A DNA stretch of 64,000 nucleotides from Ectobacillus ponti (GTDB lineage Bacteria; Bacillota; Bacilli; Bacillales; Bacillaceae_G), in the NCBI RefSeq assembly GCF_024294785.1, contig NZ_JANCLT010000005.1, forward strand, positions 186,001 to 250,000. The letters are read 5' to 3'. Both the position numbers and the translations under genes were made by a program. Shown here in pieces: positions 33,459 through 42,799 of the stretch. Every line of letters begins with the position of its first letter. Position 1 is the stretch's first letter. A model generated the notes under the pieces. That model saw only the letters and a list, made by a program, of their open reading frames with translations, made no database searches and was not told the origin of the DNA.

Positions 33459-36038
33459 ATGAGTAAAATGCTGCAATCGCATCATCAGGCAATTGAATAC
33501 ACAAAGCGCAAGGTGCTCGAGGACCTGGACAGCTACTTGGGAGAGAAGGAATCATTGCCTTCTTATGGGCAATATGCCGCTGACAGAGAAACGTACATTG
33601 CACAAATCTGGACCAATGTCTGGCTGAACAAAGCGACGAACGAGGTGCCGAAAAAGGAAAAGAAGGCCTATTTGGCTGATCGGGGCTATGAAACCGAGAA
33701 TGTGGACCGGAAGCTGATCAACCAGCTGTTCCGCAATGAAGTGCGCGATTATGAACCGTTCGACACTGCTTCCTGGATTACCGGCCGTTTTGCCGCAGAC
33801 CATGAGGCATGGGAGCGGCGCTATGCCAAGGCCCGGAAAGCCTTCTTCCGCCAGCAGGAAGCCAAGCGGCTGGAGGAGGAGCGGGCAGCTGCGCTTTCCG
33901 CTTTGACGGGGGCAGTGGAGGCGGCATGGACACAACAGCAGACTTCGCTGTATGTGGAAATCCGCCACGGCATTGCCAAGCTGCTGCAGCAGGATTTGCG
34001 CACTGCCAATCGGTTTTATGAGCTGGAGCACCGGCTCATTTCCGCGGGTCCGCTTCATGCAAATGATTACCGGCAGCTGCGTGATTTTATGGAAGAGCTG
34101 ACGGGCGATATTGTGGAGTACGTGGACTGGGGACGTGTCTATGAGGAGTATGAGCAGTATGAGTCCCGTTATGGGGAATGGGTGGAATCCTATGTGTATG
34201 ATACGCTCACGGAGCGGCTGCTTGAGCAGCTGCCGGCGGCGGTAAAGGAGCAATATAGGGCTGCCTATGGCAAAGATCCGGCACAGGAGGTGATTGCCGC
34301 AAGCTTTGGGGACGATCTGGGGGATTTGGCGGAAGCATATTTTACAGCCCTTGCCGGCGAGTATATGGAGGATTTGCTGGCCATTGCGGCGCTGCCGTTT
34401 CATGCCGCTGAACAAAGGGAGATTTGGGAACGGGACGTAGCGCGGCACGAAGTGCGCAAAGCAGAGGAAGAGGCGGAGCGGAAGCGGCGCGAGGAAGAGG
34501 AAGCCCGTATGCTGAAGGACATCTTCGGACAGGAATACAGCACCTCGATGGAGCGGAATATCCGCTATGTCCTGCATATCGGCGAAACCAATACCGGCAA
34601 AACGCACCATGCCCTGCAAAGCATGAAGGGAGCGCCAAGCGGCTTGTACCTGGCGCCGCTCCGCTTGTTGGCGCTGGAGGTGTATGACCGTCTGAATAAA
34701 GAGGGAATTCCCTGCTCTTTAAAAACGGGCGAAGAAGAAAAAACAGCGCCGGGTGCGCGCCATATGGCCTGTACGGTGGAAATGTTCTATGAGAAGGATT
34801 TCTACGATGTGGTGGTTATTGATGAGGCGCAAATGATTGCAGACCAGGACCGCGGCTTTTCCTGGTACCGTGCGATTACGAGGGCAAATGCCAGAGAAGT
34901 GCACATTATCGGCAGCCGGAATATTAAAGAGCTGCTGCTGCAAATTCTGGGAGACGCTGAGTATGAGCTGAACGAGTACAGCCGCGATATTCCGCTGCAG
35001 GTCGAGTCGAAGGAGTTCCGGCTTTCTCATGCGGAAAAAGGGGATGCACTCGTGTGCTTCTCACGCAAAGAAGTGCTGGAAACCGCGGCCCGCTTGAAGC
35101 GCAATAAGCATGCGGTCAGCATGATTTACGGCAGCATGCCGCCGGAGACGCGAAAAAAGCAAATCCGCCAGTTCATTGCCGGTGAAACAAATATCATTGT
35201 AGCAACAGACGCCATTGGAATGGGATTGAACCTGCCAATCCGCCGCATTGTGTTCCTGAAAAATGAGAAGTTTGACGGGACGAGACGGAGAAGGCTGACC
35301 TCGCAGGAGGTCAAGCAAATTGCCGGACGTGCCGGACGGAAGGGTATTTATAACATCGGCCGGGTGGCCTTTACCGCTGATATCAAGGACATGGCCAAGC
35401 TGCTTGAACAGCCGGACAGACAGGTGGTGACCTTCGCCATTGCCCCGACCGCGGCCATTTTTGAAAGATTTCAGCGCTATTCGCGGGATCTCGGCTCCTT
35501 CTTCGAGCTGTGGGAGAAGTTTAAAAGCCCGAAAGGCACAGAAAAAGCCACGCTTGCGCAAGAACGGGAGCTGTATGAGCTCGTACGGGGCACCGAGCTT
35601 GAAATGCGTTTGTCCATGATGGATTTATATGGCTTTTTGCACTTGCCATTTTCCACGAAGGACCCCGGCATGACGGAGCAATGGCTGCAAACCATTCTGG
35701 CCATTATTCATGGCACCGAGCTTCCCGAGCCGCGCATCAAAACGCGCACGTTGGAAGATTTGGAGCTGTCATACAAGGCGATTGGCCTGCACCTGCTATT
35801 CCTGTACCGGCTGGGGCGGCAGACAGAAGCGCTGTACTGGGAACGCCTCCGGACAGAAATCAGTGACGGGGTGCATACCCATTTGCAGCGCGAGGTCAAG
35901 CAAGGGGAAAAGGAATGCCGGCGCTGCGGCAAGAAGCTGCCGGAGGAGCACGCGCACAATATTTGCGACGCATGCCATGCGGCGCGCAGCCGGAAGTCTT
36001 ATCCGGGCCGGTACCGCGGCAAGAATTCCCGAAGATAA
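33459..36038 (+). CDS. Suv3-like SF2 RNA helicase with C-terminal zinc ribbon
   Basis: An 859-residue protein. Residues 1-365 are helical and charged with no known domain, including a Glu/Arg coiled coil (about 325-352). The helicase core (about 370-700) has Walker A IGETNTGKTHHAL, motif II VVIDEAQM in place of DEAD, a QIAGRAGRKG motif VI, and the C-terminal helical part of Suv3-type enzymes. The tail holds CRRCGKKLPEEHAHNICDACH, a four-cysteine zinc ribbon, then a basic end. Suv3 relatives act in RNA decay with exoribonucleases; the bacterial role is unproven. ATG at 33459 follows AAAAGGAGA. Confidence 0.82.
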   Translation: MSKMLQSHHQAIEYTKRKVLEDLDSYLGEKESLPSYGQYAADRETYIAQIWTNVWLNKATNEVPKKEKKAYLADRGYETENVDRKLINQLFRNEVRDYEPFDTASWITGRFAADHEAWERRYAKARKAFFRQQEAKRLEEERAAALSALTGAVEAAWTQQQTSLYVEIRHGIAKLLQQDLRTANRFYELEHRLISAGPLHANDYRQLRDFMEELTGDIVEYVDWGRVYEEYEQYESRYGEWVESYVYDTLTERLLEQLPAAVKEQYRAAYGKDPAQEVIAASFGDDLGDLAEAYFTALAGEYMEDLLAIAALPFHAAEQREIWERDVARHEVRKAEEEAERKRREEEEARMLKDIFGQEYSTSMERNIRYVLHIGETNTGKTHHALQSMKGAPSGLYLAPLRLLALEVYDRLNKEGIPCSLKTGEEEKTAPGARHMACTVEMFYEKDFYDVVVIDEAQMIADQDRGFSWYRAITRANAREVHIIGSRNIKELLLQILGDAEYELNEYSRDIPLQVESKEFRLSHAEKGDALVCFSRKEVLETAARLKRNKHAVSMIYGSMPPETRKKQIRQFIAGETNIIVATDAIGMGLNLPIRRIVFLKNEKFDGTRRRRLTSQEVKQIAGRAGRKGIYNIGRVAFTADIKDMAKLLEQPDRQVVTFAIAPTAAIFERFQRYSRDLGSFFELWEKFKSPKGTEKATLAQERELYELVRGTELEMRLSMMDLYGFLHLPFSTKDPGMTEQWLQTILAIIHGTELPEPRIKTRTLEDLELSYKAIGLHLLFLYRLGRQTEALYWERLRTEISDGVHTHLQREVKQGEKECRRCGKKLPEEHAHNICDACHAARSRKSYPGRYRGKNSRR

Positions 36039-36040
36039 AA

Positions 36041-36061
36041 ACAGGCAGTGGCGCTGCCTGT
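36041..36061 (+). terminator. Terminator hairpin of helicase gene
   Basis: ACAGGCAG / CTGCCTGT with a 5-nt loop; the following CTCCTTGTATTTT is a poor T-tract. Confidence 0.55.
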
Positions 36062-36208
36062 CTCCTTGTATTTTCTGCGTTTCATGTATGGGAAGGGACA
36101 GATTCAGGAAATGATTGCTTTCATCCTGTATACATGGCAGACTAGAAAGGAGACATGCAGATCTTTCTGTTCATGGACAAATTAGAAAAAGGGCATATAG
36201 GTGACCAT

Positions 36209-36589
36209 ATGATAGAAGTAAAAACCTCCCCACTCAGTGACGGCGAATTCAACAGAGGCGTATTTGCGACTCGGGATATCAAGAAAGGCGAACTCATTCA
36301 TGAGGCTCCTGTCATCGCGTATCCGAATGACCAGCATGAGCATATTGAAAAGACCTTGCTGGCAGACTACACCTTCAATTACGGAGCAAACCACTCAGCC
36401 ATTCTGCTGGGATATGGCATGCTGTTCAATCATTCTTACAAGCCGAATGCAACCTATGATATCAGCTTTGAGGATCATACCTTCAAATTCTATGCTTACA
36501 CGGATATTAAAGCCGGTGAAGAAATTCTGATCAACTATAACGGTGAAGTGGACAACGATGATCCGCTTTGGTTTAACGAAGAAGAGTAA
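36209..36589 (+). CDS. SET-domain protein lysine methyltransferase-like
   Basis: A 126-residue stand-alone SET domain: NRGVFATRDIKKGELIHEAP at the start, the pseudoknot FNHSYKPNATYDI (NHS-PN form), and GEEILINYN at the end. The SAM-binding and catalytic Tyr positions are present, so a protein-lysine methyltransferase activity is plausible. The substrate in bacteria is unknown. ATG at 36209 follows AGGTGA; an ATG 18 codons upstream has no SD. Monocistronic with a clean terminator. Confidence 0.8.
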   Translation: MIEVKTSPLSDGEFNRGVFATRDIKKGELIHEAPVIAYPNDQHEHIEKTLLADYTFNYGANHSAILLGYGMLFNHSYKPNATYDISFEDHTFKFYAYTDIKAGEEILINYNGEVDNDDPLWFNEEE

Positions 36590-36590
36590 G

Positions 36591-36630
36591 AAAAAGCCGT
36601 CCGGATGGCAGATTTGGGCGGCTTTTTCTT
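36591..36630 (+). terminator. Terminator of SET gene
   Basis: AAAAAGCCG / CGGCTTTTT, long loop, then TCTT. Confidence 0.75.
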
Positions 36631-36784
36631 ACTGTAGGGCATACAATCAGGGTGTTGCATCAAGTAAATGGTGCTCGTACATTGGTTCATTCTGGTATGA
36701 TGAACTCATTTATAGAAAGTTTTTTGATTTCATGTACCATAAAGAAGACAGAACCGTACAATTTAATGAATTCAGGCTGCGATA

Positions 36785-36815
36785 TGTATAAGCCTGACGA
36801 AGTTGTCGCATCATA
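36785..36815 (+). promoter_or_regulatory. Sigma-G-like promoter of tlp
   Basis: TGTATA, 18-bp spacer, CATCATA, matching GHATR-N18-CATNNTA. It ends 33 bp before the tlp start. Confidence 0.65.
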
Positions 36816-36847
36816 CGAGTGTTATAGTAGAAAAGGAGGGGATCCCT

Positions 36848-37063
36848 ATGGATCAACGCGTGAATCCGGATAACCGTGCTGACAATGCGACGCATCTGGC
36901 ACAGCATATCCGCAATACGGAAGAAAACATGCAGCAGTCTATGGAAACCATGAGAAACACAGAAAGCCCGACCATCAAGGCGCAAATTCAGGAGAAGAAT
37001 GCCCGCAGAGAAGAAGCAATTGAAGGTATGCGCCACGAGCTTGCTGACGAACAAAATCAATAA
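36848..37063 (+). CDS. tlp: Small acid-soluble spore protein Tlp
   Basis: A 71-residue hydrophilic protein with the Tlp pattern: NPDNRADNATHLAQHIRNTEENM and, near the end, IQEKNARREEAIEGMRHE. Tlp is a minor forespore protein made under sigma-G and degraded at germination. ATG at 36848 after AAAAGGAGGGG; the 15 upstream codons are not family-like. Confidence 0.92.
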   Translation: MDQRVNPDNRADNATHLAQHIRNTEENMQQSMETMRNTESPTIKAQIQEKNARREEAIEGMRHELADEQNQ

Positions 37064-37099
37064 AAAAATGGACCAAGGAGCTCCTTGGTCCATTTTTTT
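37062..37099 (+). terminator. Terminator of tlp
   Basis: A perfect palindromic stem of 19 bp (TGGACCAAGGAG core) flanked by A and T tracts. Confidence 0.9.
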
Positions 37100-37170
37100 G
37101 AAAGCGCATTCCTTCTATTATATAGTGGGACGAAGAGGCGGATTGTAAGCAGCCGCCGGACACAGCGATA

Positions 37171-37221
37171 AATAGGAAGAGACCCTGGCGTTCTGTGTGA
37201 ACACCAGGGTCTCTTCCTATT
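37171..37221 (-). terminator. Terminator of gltC
   Basis: A 21-bp stem (AATAGGAAGAGACCCTGG and complement, one G-U) around 9 nt. It overlaps the gltC stop codon on the minus strand; the T-tract is short. Confidence 0.75.
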
Positions 37222-38119
37222 GAAAGCGTTCTAATACTGAGAAGAATTCTTTTGTAAACTGGTAAAACGATTTCTCTGACGGGGACAGCTCGCGGTTTCT
37301 GGGAACAATAATGCCCACTGTGCGCCGCACCGGCGGTGATTCAACCGGAATTTTCACAGTAAAACGCGGCGGTGTATCGGAGAATGTGCTGTCAGGGAGC
37401 AGGCTGACGCCGATCCCGGCGGAAACCAGCCCCTTAATCGCGTCCATATCTTCTCCCTCAGATTTGATATTCGGAACGAAGCCAGCCTGCCTGCAGGCAT
37501 CCACGACAATCTGCTGCAGTACATATCCTTTTGGAAACAGTACAAAATCCTCATCTCGCAAATCGCTTATATACAGGCTGCTCCGGCCGGCGAGCCGGTG
37601 GCTGGCGGGAAGCAATGCTGACATATGCTCGGTGAACAAAATGTGTGTGTCGATGTCCGTATCCTTTGCGGGCACCGGTCCTAAGAAGGCAATGTTAATG
37701 TCTCCGTTTTTTACCGCATCGATCAAAAAAGAATAGGAGCCTTGACGCAGGTGGAAGGAAACATACGGGTGCTGATTCCGGAAGGCGGAGACGACACTCG
37801 GAAGCAGTTGGCTGGCCAGACTTGTCGGATAGCCGATTTTGATGGTGCCATGCTCCGGGTCCAAGTATTCGTCAACCTTCTCCTTGGCGTAATCAATAGC
37901 CTTCATTGCTGTTTTCACATGTGTTAAAAAAATGCGGCCGATTGGAGTAAGCTTCACATTTCGGCCGGCGCGTTCGAATAAAGTCACACCAAGCTCCGCC
38001 TCGAGCTTGGCAATTTGCAGGCTGATGGCGGATTGTGCCACATGCAGGTGCTCAGCGGCTTCCGTAACGTGTTCACGCTCGGCCACTTCCATAAAGTAAC
38101 GAAGCTGCCTCAGTTCCAT
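37217..38119 (-). CDS. gltC: LysR-family activator of glutamate synthase, GltC
   Basis: A 300-residue LysR regulator. The N-terminal HTH is YFMEVAEREHVTEAAEHLHVAQSAISLQIAKLE; the C-terminal effector domain spans about 90-295. Divergent from gltA with a shared 134-bp control region, exactly the B. subtilis arrangement, where GltC activates gltAB in response to 2-oxoglutarate versus glutamate and represses its own gene. ATG at 38119 after GGAGGGGA. The operator at 38137-38151 overlaps its promoter region. Confidence 0.93.
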   Translation of the reverse strand: MELRQLRYFMEVAEREHVTEAAEHLHVAQSAISLQIAKLEAELGVTLFERAGRNVKLTPIGRIFLTHVKTAMKAIDYAKEKVDEYLDPEHGTIKIGYPTSLASQLLPSVVSAFRNQHPYVSFHLRQGSYSFLIDAVKNGDINIAFLGPVPAKDTDIDTHILFTEHMSALLPASHRLAGRSSLYISDLRDEDFVLFPKGYVLQQIVVDACRQAGFVPNIKSEGEDMDAIKGLVSAGIGVSLLPDSTFSDTPPRFTVKIPVESPPVRRTVGIIVPRNRELSPSEKSFYQFTKEFFSVLERFQ

Positions 38120-38136
38120 GGCTTCCCCTCCATTTC

Positions 38137-38151
38137 ATCTCGAAACGAGAT
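38137..38151. promoter_or_regulatory. GltC box I
   Basis: ATCTC-GAAAC-GAGAT, a perfect ATCTC-N5-GAGAT dyad. It is centred about -64 from the predicted gltA start, the position reported for box I in B. subtilis. Confidence 0.85.
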
Positions 38152-38172
38152 TGTTTTCATCTAAATTATATA

Positions 38173-38201
38173 TTGTATATATGATTCTGAAAATCTACAA
38201 T
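38173..38201 (+). promoter_or_regulatory. gltA promoter
   Basis: TTGTAT, 17-bp spacer, TACAAT; start near 38208. Confidence 0.7.
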
Positions 38202-38253
38202 TAAAAACATGTAAATCGCTGGTGAACAGAGGAACCAATCGGGGGGAGATAAC

Positions 38254-41200
38254 ATGACATTCCAACAACTACCAAAGGCGCAAGGTCTCTATCGTCCTGA
38301 GTTTGAACACGATGCCTGTGGGATCGGATTATACGCTCATATCAAAGGAAAAGCAACACACGCAATCGTGAAGCAGGGCCTGCAGATGCTTTGTCAGCTG
38401 GATCATCGGGGCGGACAGGGCAGCGATCCATATACAGGAGATGGCGCCGGCTTAATGGTACAAATTCCAGACGCATTTTTCCGGTCTGTTTGTACCGATA
38501 TGGAACTTCCTGAAACAGGGCGCTATGGCGTCGGTATGCTCTTCTTTGCAAATCACGAGGCAGAGCGCCAAGAAATTGAGTCTTATATGAACCATATTGT
38601 AGCACAAGAGGGACAAACTCTGCTTGGCTGGAGAACAGTACCAATTGCTCCCGGCAAAATCGGTACAGTGGCCCGCCAAACAACACCGTTTGTACGCCAA
38701 ATCTTTATCGGCGCAGGTGAGGGTGTACAGGATGAATTGGCATTTGAGCGAAAGCTGTATGTGATTCGCAAGCAGGTGGAGAATTGGGTGGCTGCAGGGG
38801 GCAAGCAGATGTATGCGGCGAGCTTTTCCAGCCGGACCCTTGTATACAAGGGATTGTTGACACCGGAGCAGGTGGATGCATTTTATTTGGATCTGCAGGA
38901 TGAGCGCTTCACATCCGCATTTGCCCTGGTGCATTCCCGTTTCAGCACCAATACCTTCCCAAGCTGGGAGCGTGCCCATCCAAACCGTTATCTGATCCAT
39001 AACGGCGAAATCAACACACTGCGCGGCAACATCAACTGGATGAAAGCGCGGGAGCAGCATTTCATTTCCGAAGCATTCGGCACTGACATGGAAAAGGTAT
39101 TGCCGATTCTTGATACAACTGGGAGCGATTCCTCCATTCTGGACAATGCGCTGGAATTCTTGGTTCTGGCGGGACGGAAGCCTGCACATGCTGCCATGAT
39201 GCTCATTCCGGAGCCATGGACGGAGAACCCGCACATGACAAAGGAAAAGCGTGCGTTTTATGAATATCACAGCTGTCTGATGGAGCCATGGGATGGTCCT
39301 ACTGCCATTTCCTTCACAGACGGTAAGCAAATCGGTGCGATTCTCGACCGCAATGGTCTGCGCCCTGCCCGTTATTATGTAACGAAGGATGATTATATCA
39401 TCTTCTCTTCTGAAGTGGGCGTTGTGGACGTAGAGCCGGAAAATGTGCTGTATAAGGAGCGCTTAAGCCCGGGCAGAATGCTGCTGATCGATTTGGAAGA
39501 AGGACGCATCGTTTCTGACGAAGAAATCAAGTCACAGATGGCAGAGAGCCAGCCATATCAGCAATGGTTGGATGAGCAACTGGTAGCATTAAGTGAAGAA
39601 ATAGTGGAGGAAGCACCGTCCGCAGACTTGATTGTCCGCCAAAAAGCGTTCGGCTACACCTATGAAGATATTCAGAAGTGCCTTCTGCCGATTGTGGCAG
39701 AAGGCAAGGATCCGCTTGGTTCCATGGGCAACGATATGCCGCTGGCAGTCCTGTCTGACCGTCCGCAATCCTTGTTCAACTATTTCAAGCAGTCCTTTGC
39801 TCAGGTAACAAACCCACCGATTGACTCCCTGCGCGAGCAAATCGTCACATCCACAGTGAGCTATTTGGGTGCTGAGGGAAGCCTGCTGCATCCAAATGAG
39901 CAGAATTGCCGCCGTATTCAGCTGAAGACACCGGTGCTGACACCAGGGCAAATGTCACAGCTGAAAGCACATGCATATGGCTTCAGAAGCCAAACGATTC
40001 AAACATTATTTGCTGGGGACCTGGAAGCGGCATTGTCCCGCATTTGCACAGAGGCGGATGCTGCGATTGCCGCAGGGGCAAGCCTGCTCATTCTTTCAGA
40101 CCGCAATATGGATGAAGAGAATGCTGCAGTGCCGGTATTGCTGGCGGCAAGCGCGCTGCATCAGCACCTCATCCGCCAAGGAAGCCGGACAAAGGCAAGC
40201 ATCATCGTTGAAACAGGAGAGACGAGAGAGGTGCATCACTTCGCTGCTCTGATCGGCTACGGTGTGGATGCCATCTATCCATACCTGACTTATGAAACAT
40301 ATGCGCAGTGCATTGCCGCCGGCAGCTTGAGCGTTTCCTATGAGACAGCTGTGAGCAAGTACGTCTATGCGGTTACAGAAGGTGTCGTAAAGGTTATGTC
40401 CAAGATGGGCATTTCCACGGTGCAAAGCTACCGCGGCGCACAAATTTTTGAAGCAGTGGGCATCGGTCAGGAAGTGATTGAACGCTACTTCGCCGGCACA
40501 GCATCCCAGCTTGGCGGAATTGGCTTGGAAACAATGGCGAAGGAAACCTTGCTTGTCCATCAAAATGCGTATGCTACAGCACAGGATACAGCACTGGAGT
40601 CCGGCAGTGATTTCCAATGGAGACGAAATGGCGAGCACCATGCGTTCAACCCAAAGACAATCCACACGCTGCAATGGGCCTGCCGCAAGGAGGATTACGG
40701 CCTGTTCAAGCAGTTCTCAGAAGCTGCAAATGAAGAGAGAATCGGCTTCCTGCGCAACCTGTTCTCCTTTAATGGTGCACGCAAGCCGCTGCCGATTGAG
40801 GAAGTGGAGTCTGTGGATTCCATCGTCAAGCGCTTCAAGACGGGCGCCATGTCCTTCGGTTCCTTGAGCCAAGAAGCACATGAAGCGCTGGCAATTGCGA
40901 TGAACCGCCTTGGCGGCAGAAGCAACAGCGGCGAGGGCGGCGAGCACCCAAGCCGTTATGAGCTGGATGCCAATGGAAACAACAGAAGAAGTGCCATTAA
41001 GCAGATTGCTTCCGGCCGTTTCGGCGTAAAGAGCCACTACCTGGTAAATGCGGATGAACTGCAAATTAAGATGGCACAGGGAGCGAAGCCGGGCGAAGGC
41101 GGCCAGTTGCCGGGCAATAAGGTATACCCATGGGTAGCGGAAGTACGCGGCTCTACGCCGGGTGTGGGATTGATTTCTCCGCCGCCGCACCATGATATTT

Positions 41201-42786
41201 ACTCCATTGAAGACTTGGCACAGTTGATTCATGACTTGAAAAACGCAAACCGTGCAGCACGCATCAGCGTCAAGCTGGTGGCGAAAGCCGGCGTCGGCAC
41301 GATTGCGGCCGGCGTAGCCAAGGGAGCTGCGGATGTCATTGTCATCAGCGGGTATGACGGCGGAACAGGCGCATCGCCAAAGACTAGCATTAAGCATACA
41401 GGTCTTCCTTGGGAGCTTGGTCTGGCAGAAGCACATCAAACGCTTATGCTGAACGGCCTGCGCGACCGGGTTGTTCTGGAGACAGACGGCAAGCTGATGA
41501 CGGGCAAGGACGTTGTGATGGCTGCTTTGCTGGGCGCGGAGGAGTTTGGCTTTGCAACGGCACCGCTCGTGGTGCTCGGATGCGTCATGATGCGCGCCTG
41601 CCATTTGGATACATGTCCAGTCGGCGTGGCAACCCAAAATCCAGAGCTGCGCGAAAAGTTTACCGGCAATCCCGATCATATCGTGAACTACATGCGCTTT
41701 GTGGCGCAGGAAGTGCGCGAGCTGATGGCGGAGCTTGGGTTCCGTACAGTGGAAGAGATGGTTGGACGTACAGATGTACTGGAGGTAAGCGAACGGGCGA
41801 AGGCACATTGGAAGGCGGGTTCCCTGGACTTGACAGCATTGCTGCATCAGACAGAAGGAGCACGTACCTTTGCAACGCCGCAAAATCATAAGATTGAAGA
41901 ATCTCTGGATGTGCGGGAAATCCTGCCGATCGTGGAAGCGGCACTGGCAAACGGAACACCTGTGGACGCATCTTTCCGGATCACAAACATTAACCGGGTA
42001 ACCGGAACAATTGTCGGAAGCGAAGTATCCAAGCGCTACGGCGAGGAAGGTCTTCCGGAAGATACAATTACCCTGCGCTTCAACGGATCTGCGGGACAAA
42101 GCTTCGGTGCTTTTGCACCAAACGGCATGACGATGATCCTGACAGGCGACACAAACGACTATATCGGCAAAGGCTTGTCCGGCGGCAAGCTGATTGTCAA
42201 AGCGCAAGAGGAAACACAGCTGTTTGCTGGAGATAACGTCATTGCCGGCAACGTGGCCTTCTATGGCGCAACAAGCGGCGAAGGCTATATCAGCGGCCGG
42301 GCGGGCGAGCGCTTCGCTGTCCGTAACAGCGGCGCGAACCTGGTGGTGGAAGGAGTCGGCGACCATGGCTGTGAATATATGACGGGCGGACGTGTAGTCA
42401 TCCTCGGAAGCGTCGGCAAGAACTTCGCGGCAGGTATGTCCGGCGGAACTGCTTATGTGCTGGCTGATGACAAGGAAGCATTTGAAGCTCTTTGCAATAC
42501 AGAAATGGTGGAGCTGGAAGAACTGGCGGCATCCGATTTGGCGGAGCTGCAGGCATTGCTGCAAAACCACCTGCAATATACAGGCAGTGTAAAGGCTGCA
42601 CACGTGTTGGAGCATTGGAATGAAGCGGCAGCAAAATTTGTCAAGGTCATTTCAAAGGACTATAAGCGCATGATGAATCGAATTCAAGAGCAAAAAGACG
42701 CCGGCTTGACAGAAGCAGAGGCTGTCATGAGCGCCTTCTACGCGAATGCCAAGCAAGACAAGGCGCTGCAGAAGGTCGGACAGTAA
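38254..42786 (+). CDS. gltA: Glutamate synthase large subunit (GOGAT alpha)
   Basis: A 1510-residue GOGAT alpha subunit. Short propeptide, then the N-terminal nucleophile Cys22 (EFEHDACGIG) of the glutaminase domain; a central domain; an FMN-binding synthase barrel (about 800-1200) with the 3Fe-4S cluster cysteines in CVMMRACHLDTCPVG; and a C-terminal beta-helix (about 1240-1480, GANLVVEGVGDHG). It makes glutamate from glutamine and 2-oxoglutarate together with GltB. ATG at 38254 after CGGGGGGAG. Full length for the family. Confidence 0.97.
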   Translation: MTFQQLPKAQGLYRPEFEHDACGIGLYAHIKGKATHAIVKQGLQMLCQLDHRGGQGSDPYTGDGAGLMVQIPDAFFRSVCTDMELPETGRYGVGMLFFANHEAERQEIESYMNHIVAQEGQTLLGWRTVPIAPGKIGTVARQTTPFVRQIFIGAGEGVQDELAFERKLYVIRKQVENWVAAGGKQMYAASFSSRTLVYKGLLTPEQVDAFYLDLQDERFTSAFALVHSRFSTNTFPSWERAHPNRYLIHNGEINTLRGNINWMKAREQHFISEAFGTDMEKVLPILDTTGSDSSILDNALEFLVLAGRKPAHAAMMLIPEPWTENPHMTKEKRAFYEYHSCLMEPWDGPTAISFTDGKQIGAILDRNGLRPARYYVTKDDYIIFSSEVGVVDVEPENVLYKERLSPGRMLLIDLEEGRIVSDEEIKSQMAESQPYQQWLDEQLVALSEEIVEEAPSADLIVRQKAFGYTYEDIQKCLLPIVAEGKDPLGSMGNDMPLAVLSDRPQSLFNYFKQSFAQVTNPPIDSLREQIVTSTVSYLGAEGSLLHPNEQNCRRIQLKTPVLTPGQMSQLKAHAYGFRSQTIQTLFAGDLEAALSRICTEADAAIAAGASLLILSDRNMDEENAAVPVLLAASALHQHLIRQGSRTKASIIVETGETREVHHFAALIGYGVDAIYPYLTYETYAQCIAAGSLSVSYETAVSKYVYAVTEGVVKVMSKMGISTVQSYRGAQIFEAVGIGQEVIERYFAGTASQLGGIGLETMAKETLLVHQNAYATAQDTALESGSDFQWRRNGEHHAFNPKTIHTLQWACRKEDYGLFKQFSEAANEERIGFLRNLFSFNGARKPLPIEEVESVDSIVKRFKTGAMSFGSLSQEAHEALAIAMNRLGGRSNSGEGGEHPSRYELDANGNNRRSAIKQIASGRFGVKSHYLVNADELQIKMAQGAKPGEGGQLPGNKVYPWVAEVRGSTPGVGLISPPPHHDIYSIEDLAQLIHDLKNANRAARISVKLVAKAGVGTIAAGVAKGAADVIVISGYDGGTGASPKTSIKHTGLPWELGLAEAHQTLMLNGLRDRVVLETDGKLMTGKDVVMAALLGAEEFGFATAPLVVLGCVMMRACHLDTCPVGVATQNPELREKFTGNPDHIVNYMRFVAQEVRELMAELGFRTVEEMVGRTDVLEVSERAKAHWKAGSLDLTALLHQTEGARTFATPQNHKIEESLDVREILPIVEAALANGTPVDASFRITNINRVTGTIVGSEVSKRYGEEGLPEDTITLRFNGSAGQSFGAFAPNGMTMILTGDTNDYIGKGLSGGKLIVKAQEETQLFAGDNVIAGNVAFYGATSGEGYISGRAGERFAVRNSGANLVVEGVGDHGCEYMTGGRVVILGSVGKNFAAGMSGGTAYVLADDKEAFEALCNTEMVELEELAASDLAELQALLQNHLQYTGSVKAAHVLEHWNEAAAKFVKVISKDYKRMMNRIQEQKDAGLTEAEAVMSAFYANAKQDKALQKVGQ

Positions 42787-42799
42787 GGGGGAGAAGAGA

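Noticed and set aside
36683-36703. GTTCAT...ATGAAC inverted repeat upstream of tlp
   Set aside because: Short, A/T-rich and far from the likely sigma-G promoter; chance is likely.
40717-42615. A 632-codon open frame antisense to gltA, and other long antisense frames over gltA/gltB
   Set aside because: They mirror codon bias of the sense genes, have no SD and read as Cys/His-rich nonsense.
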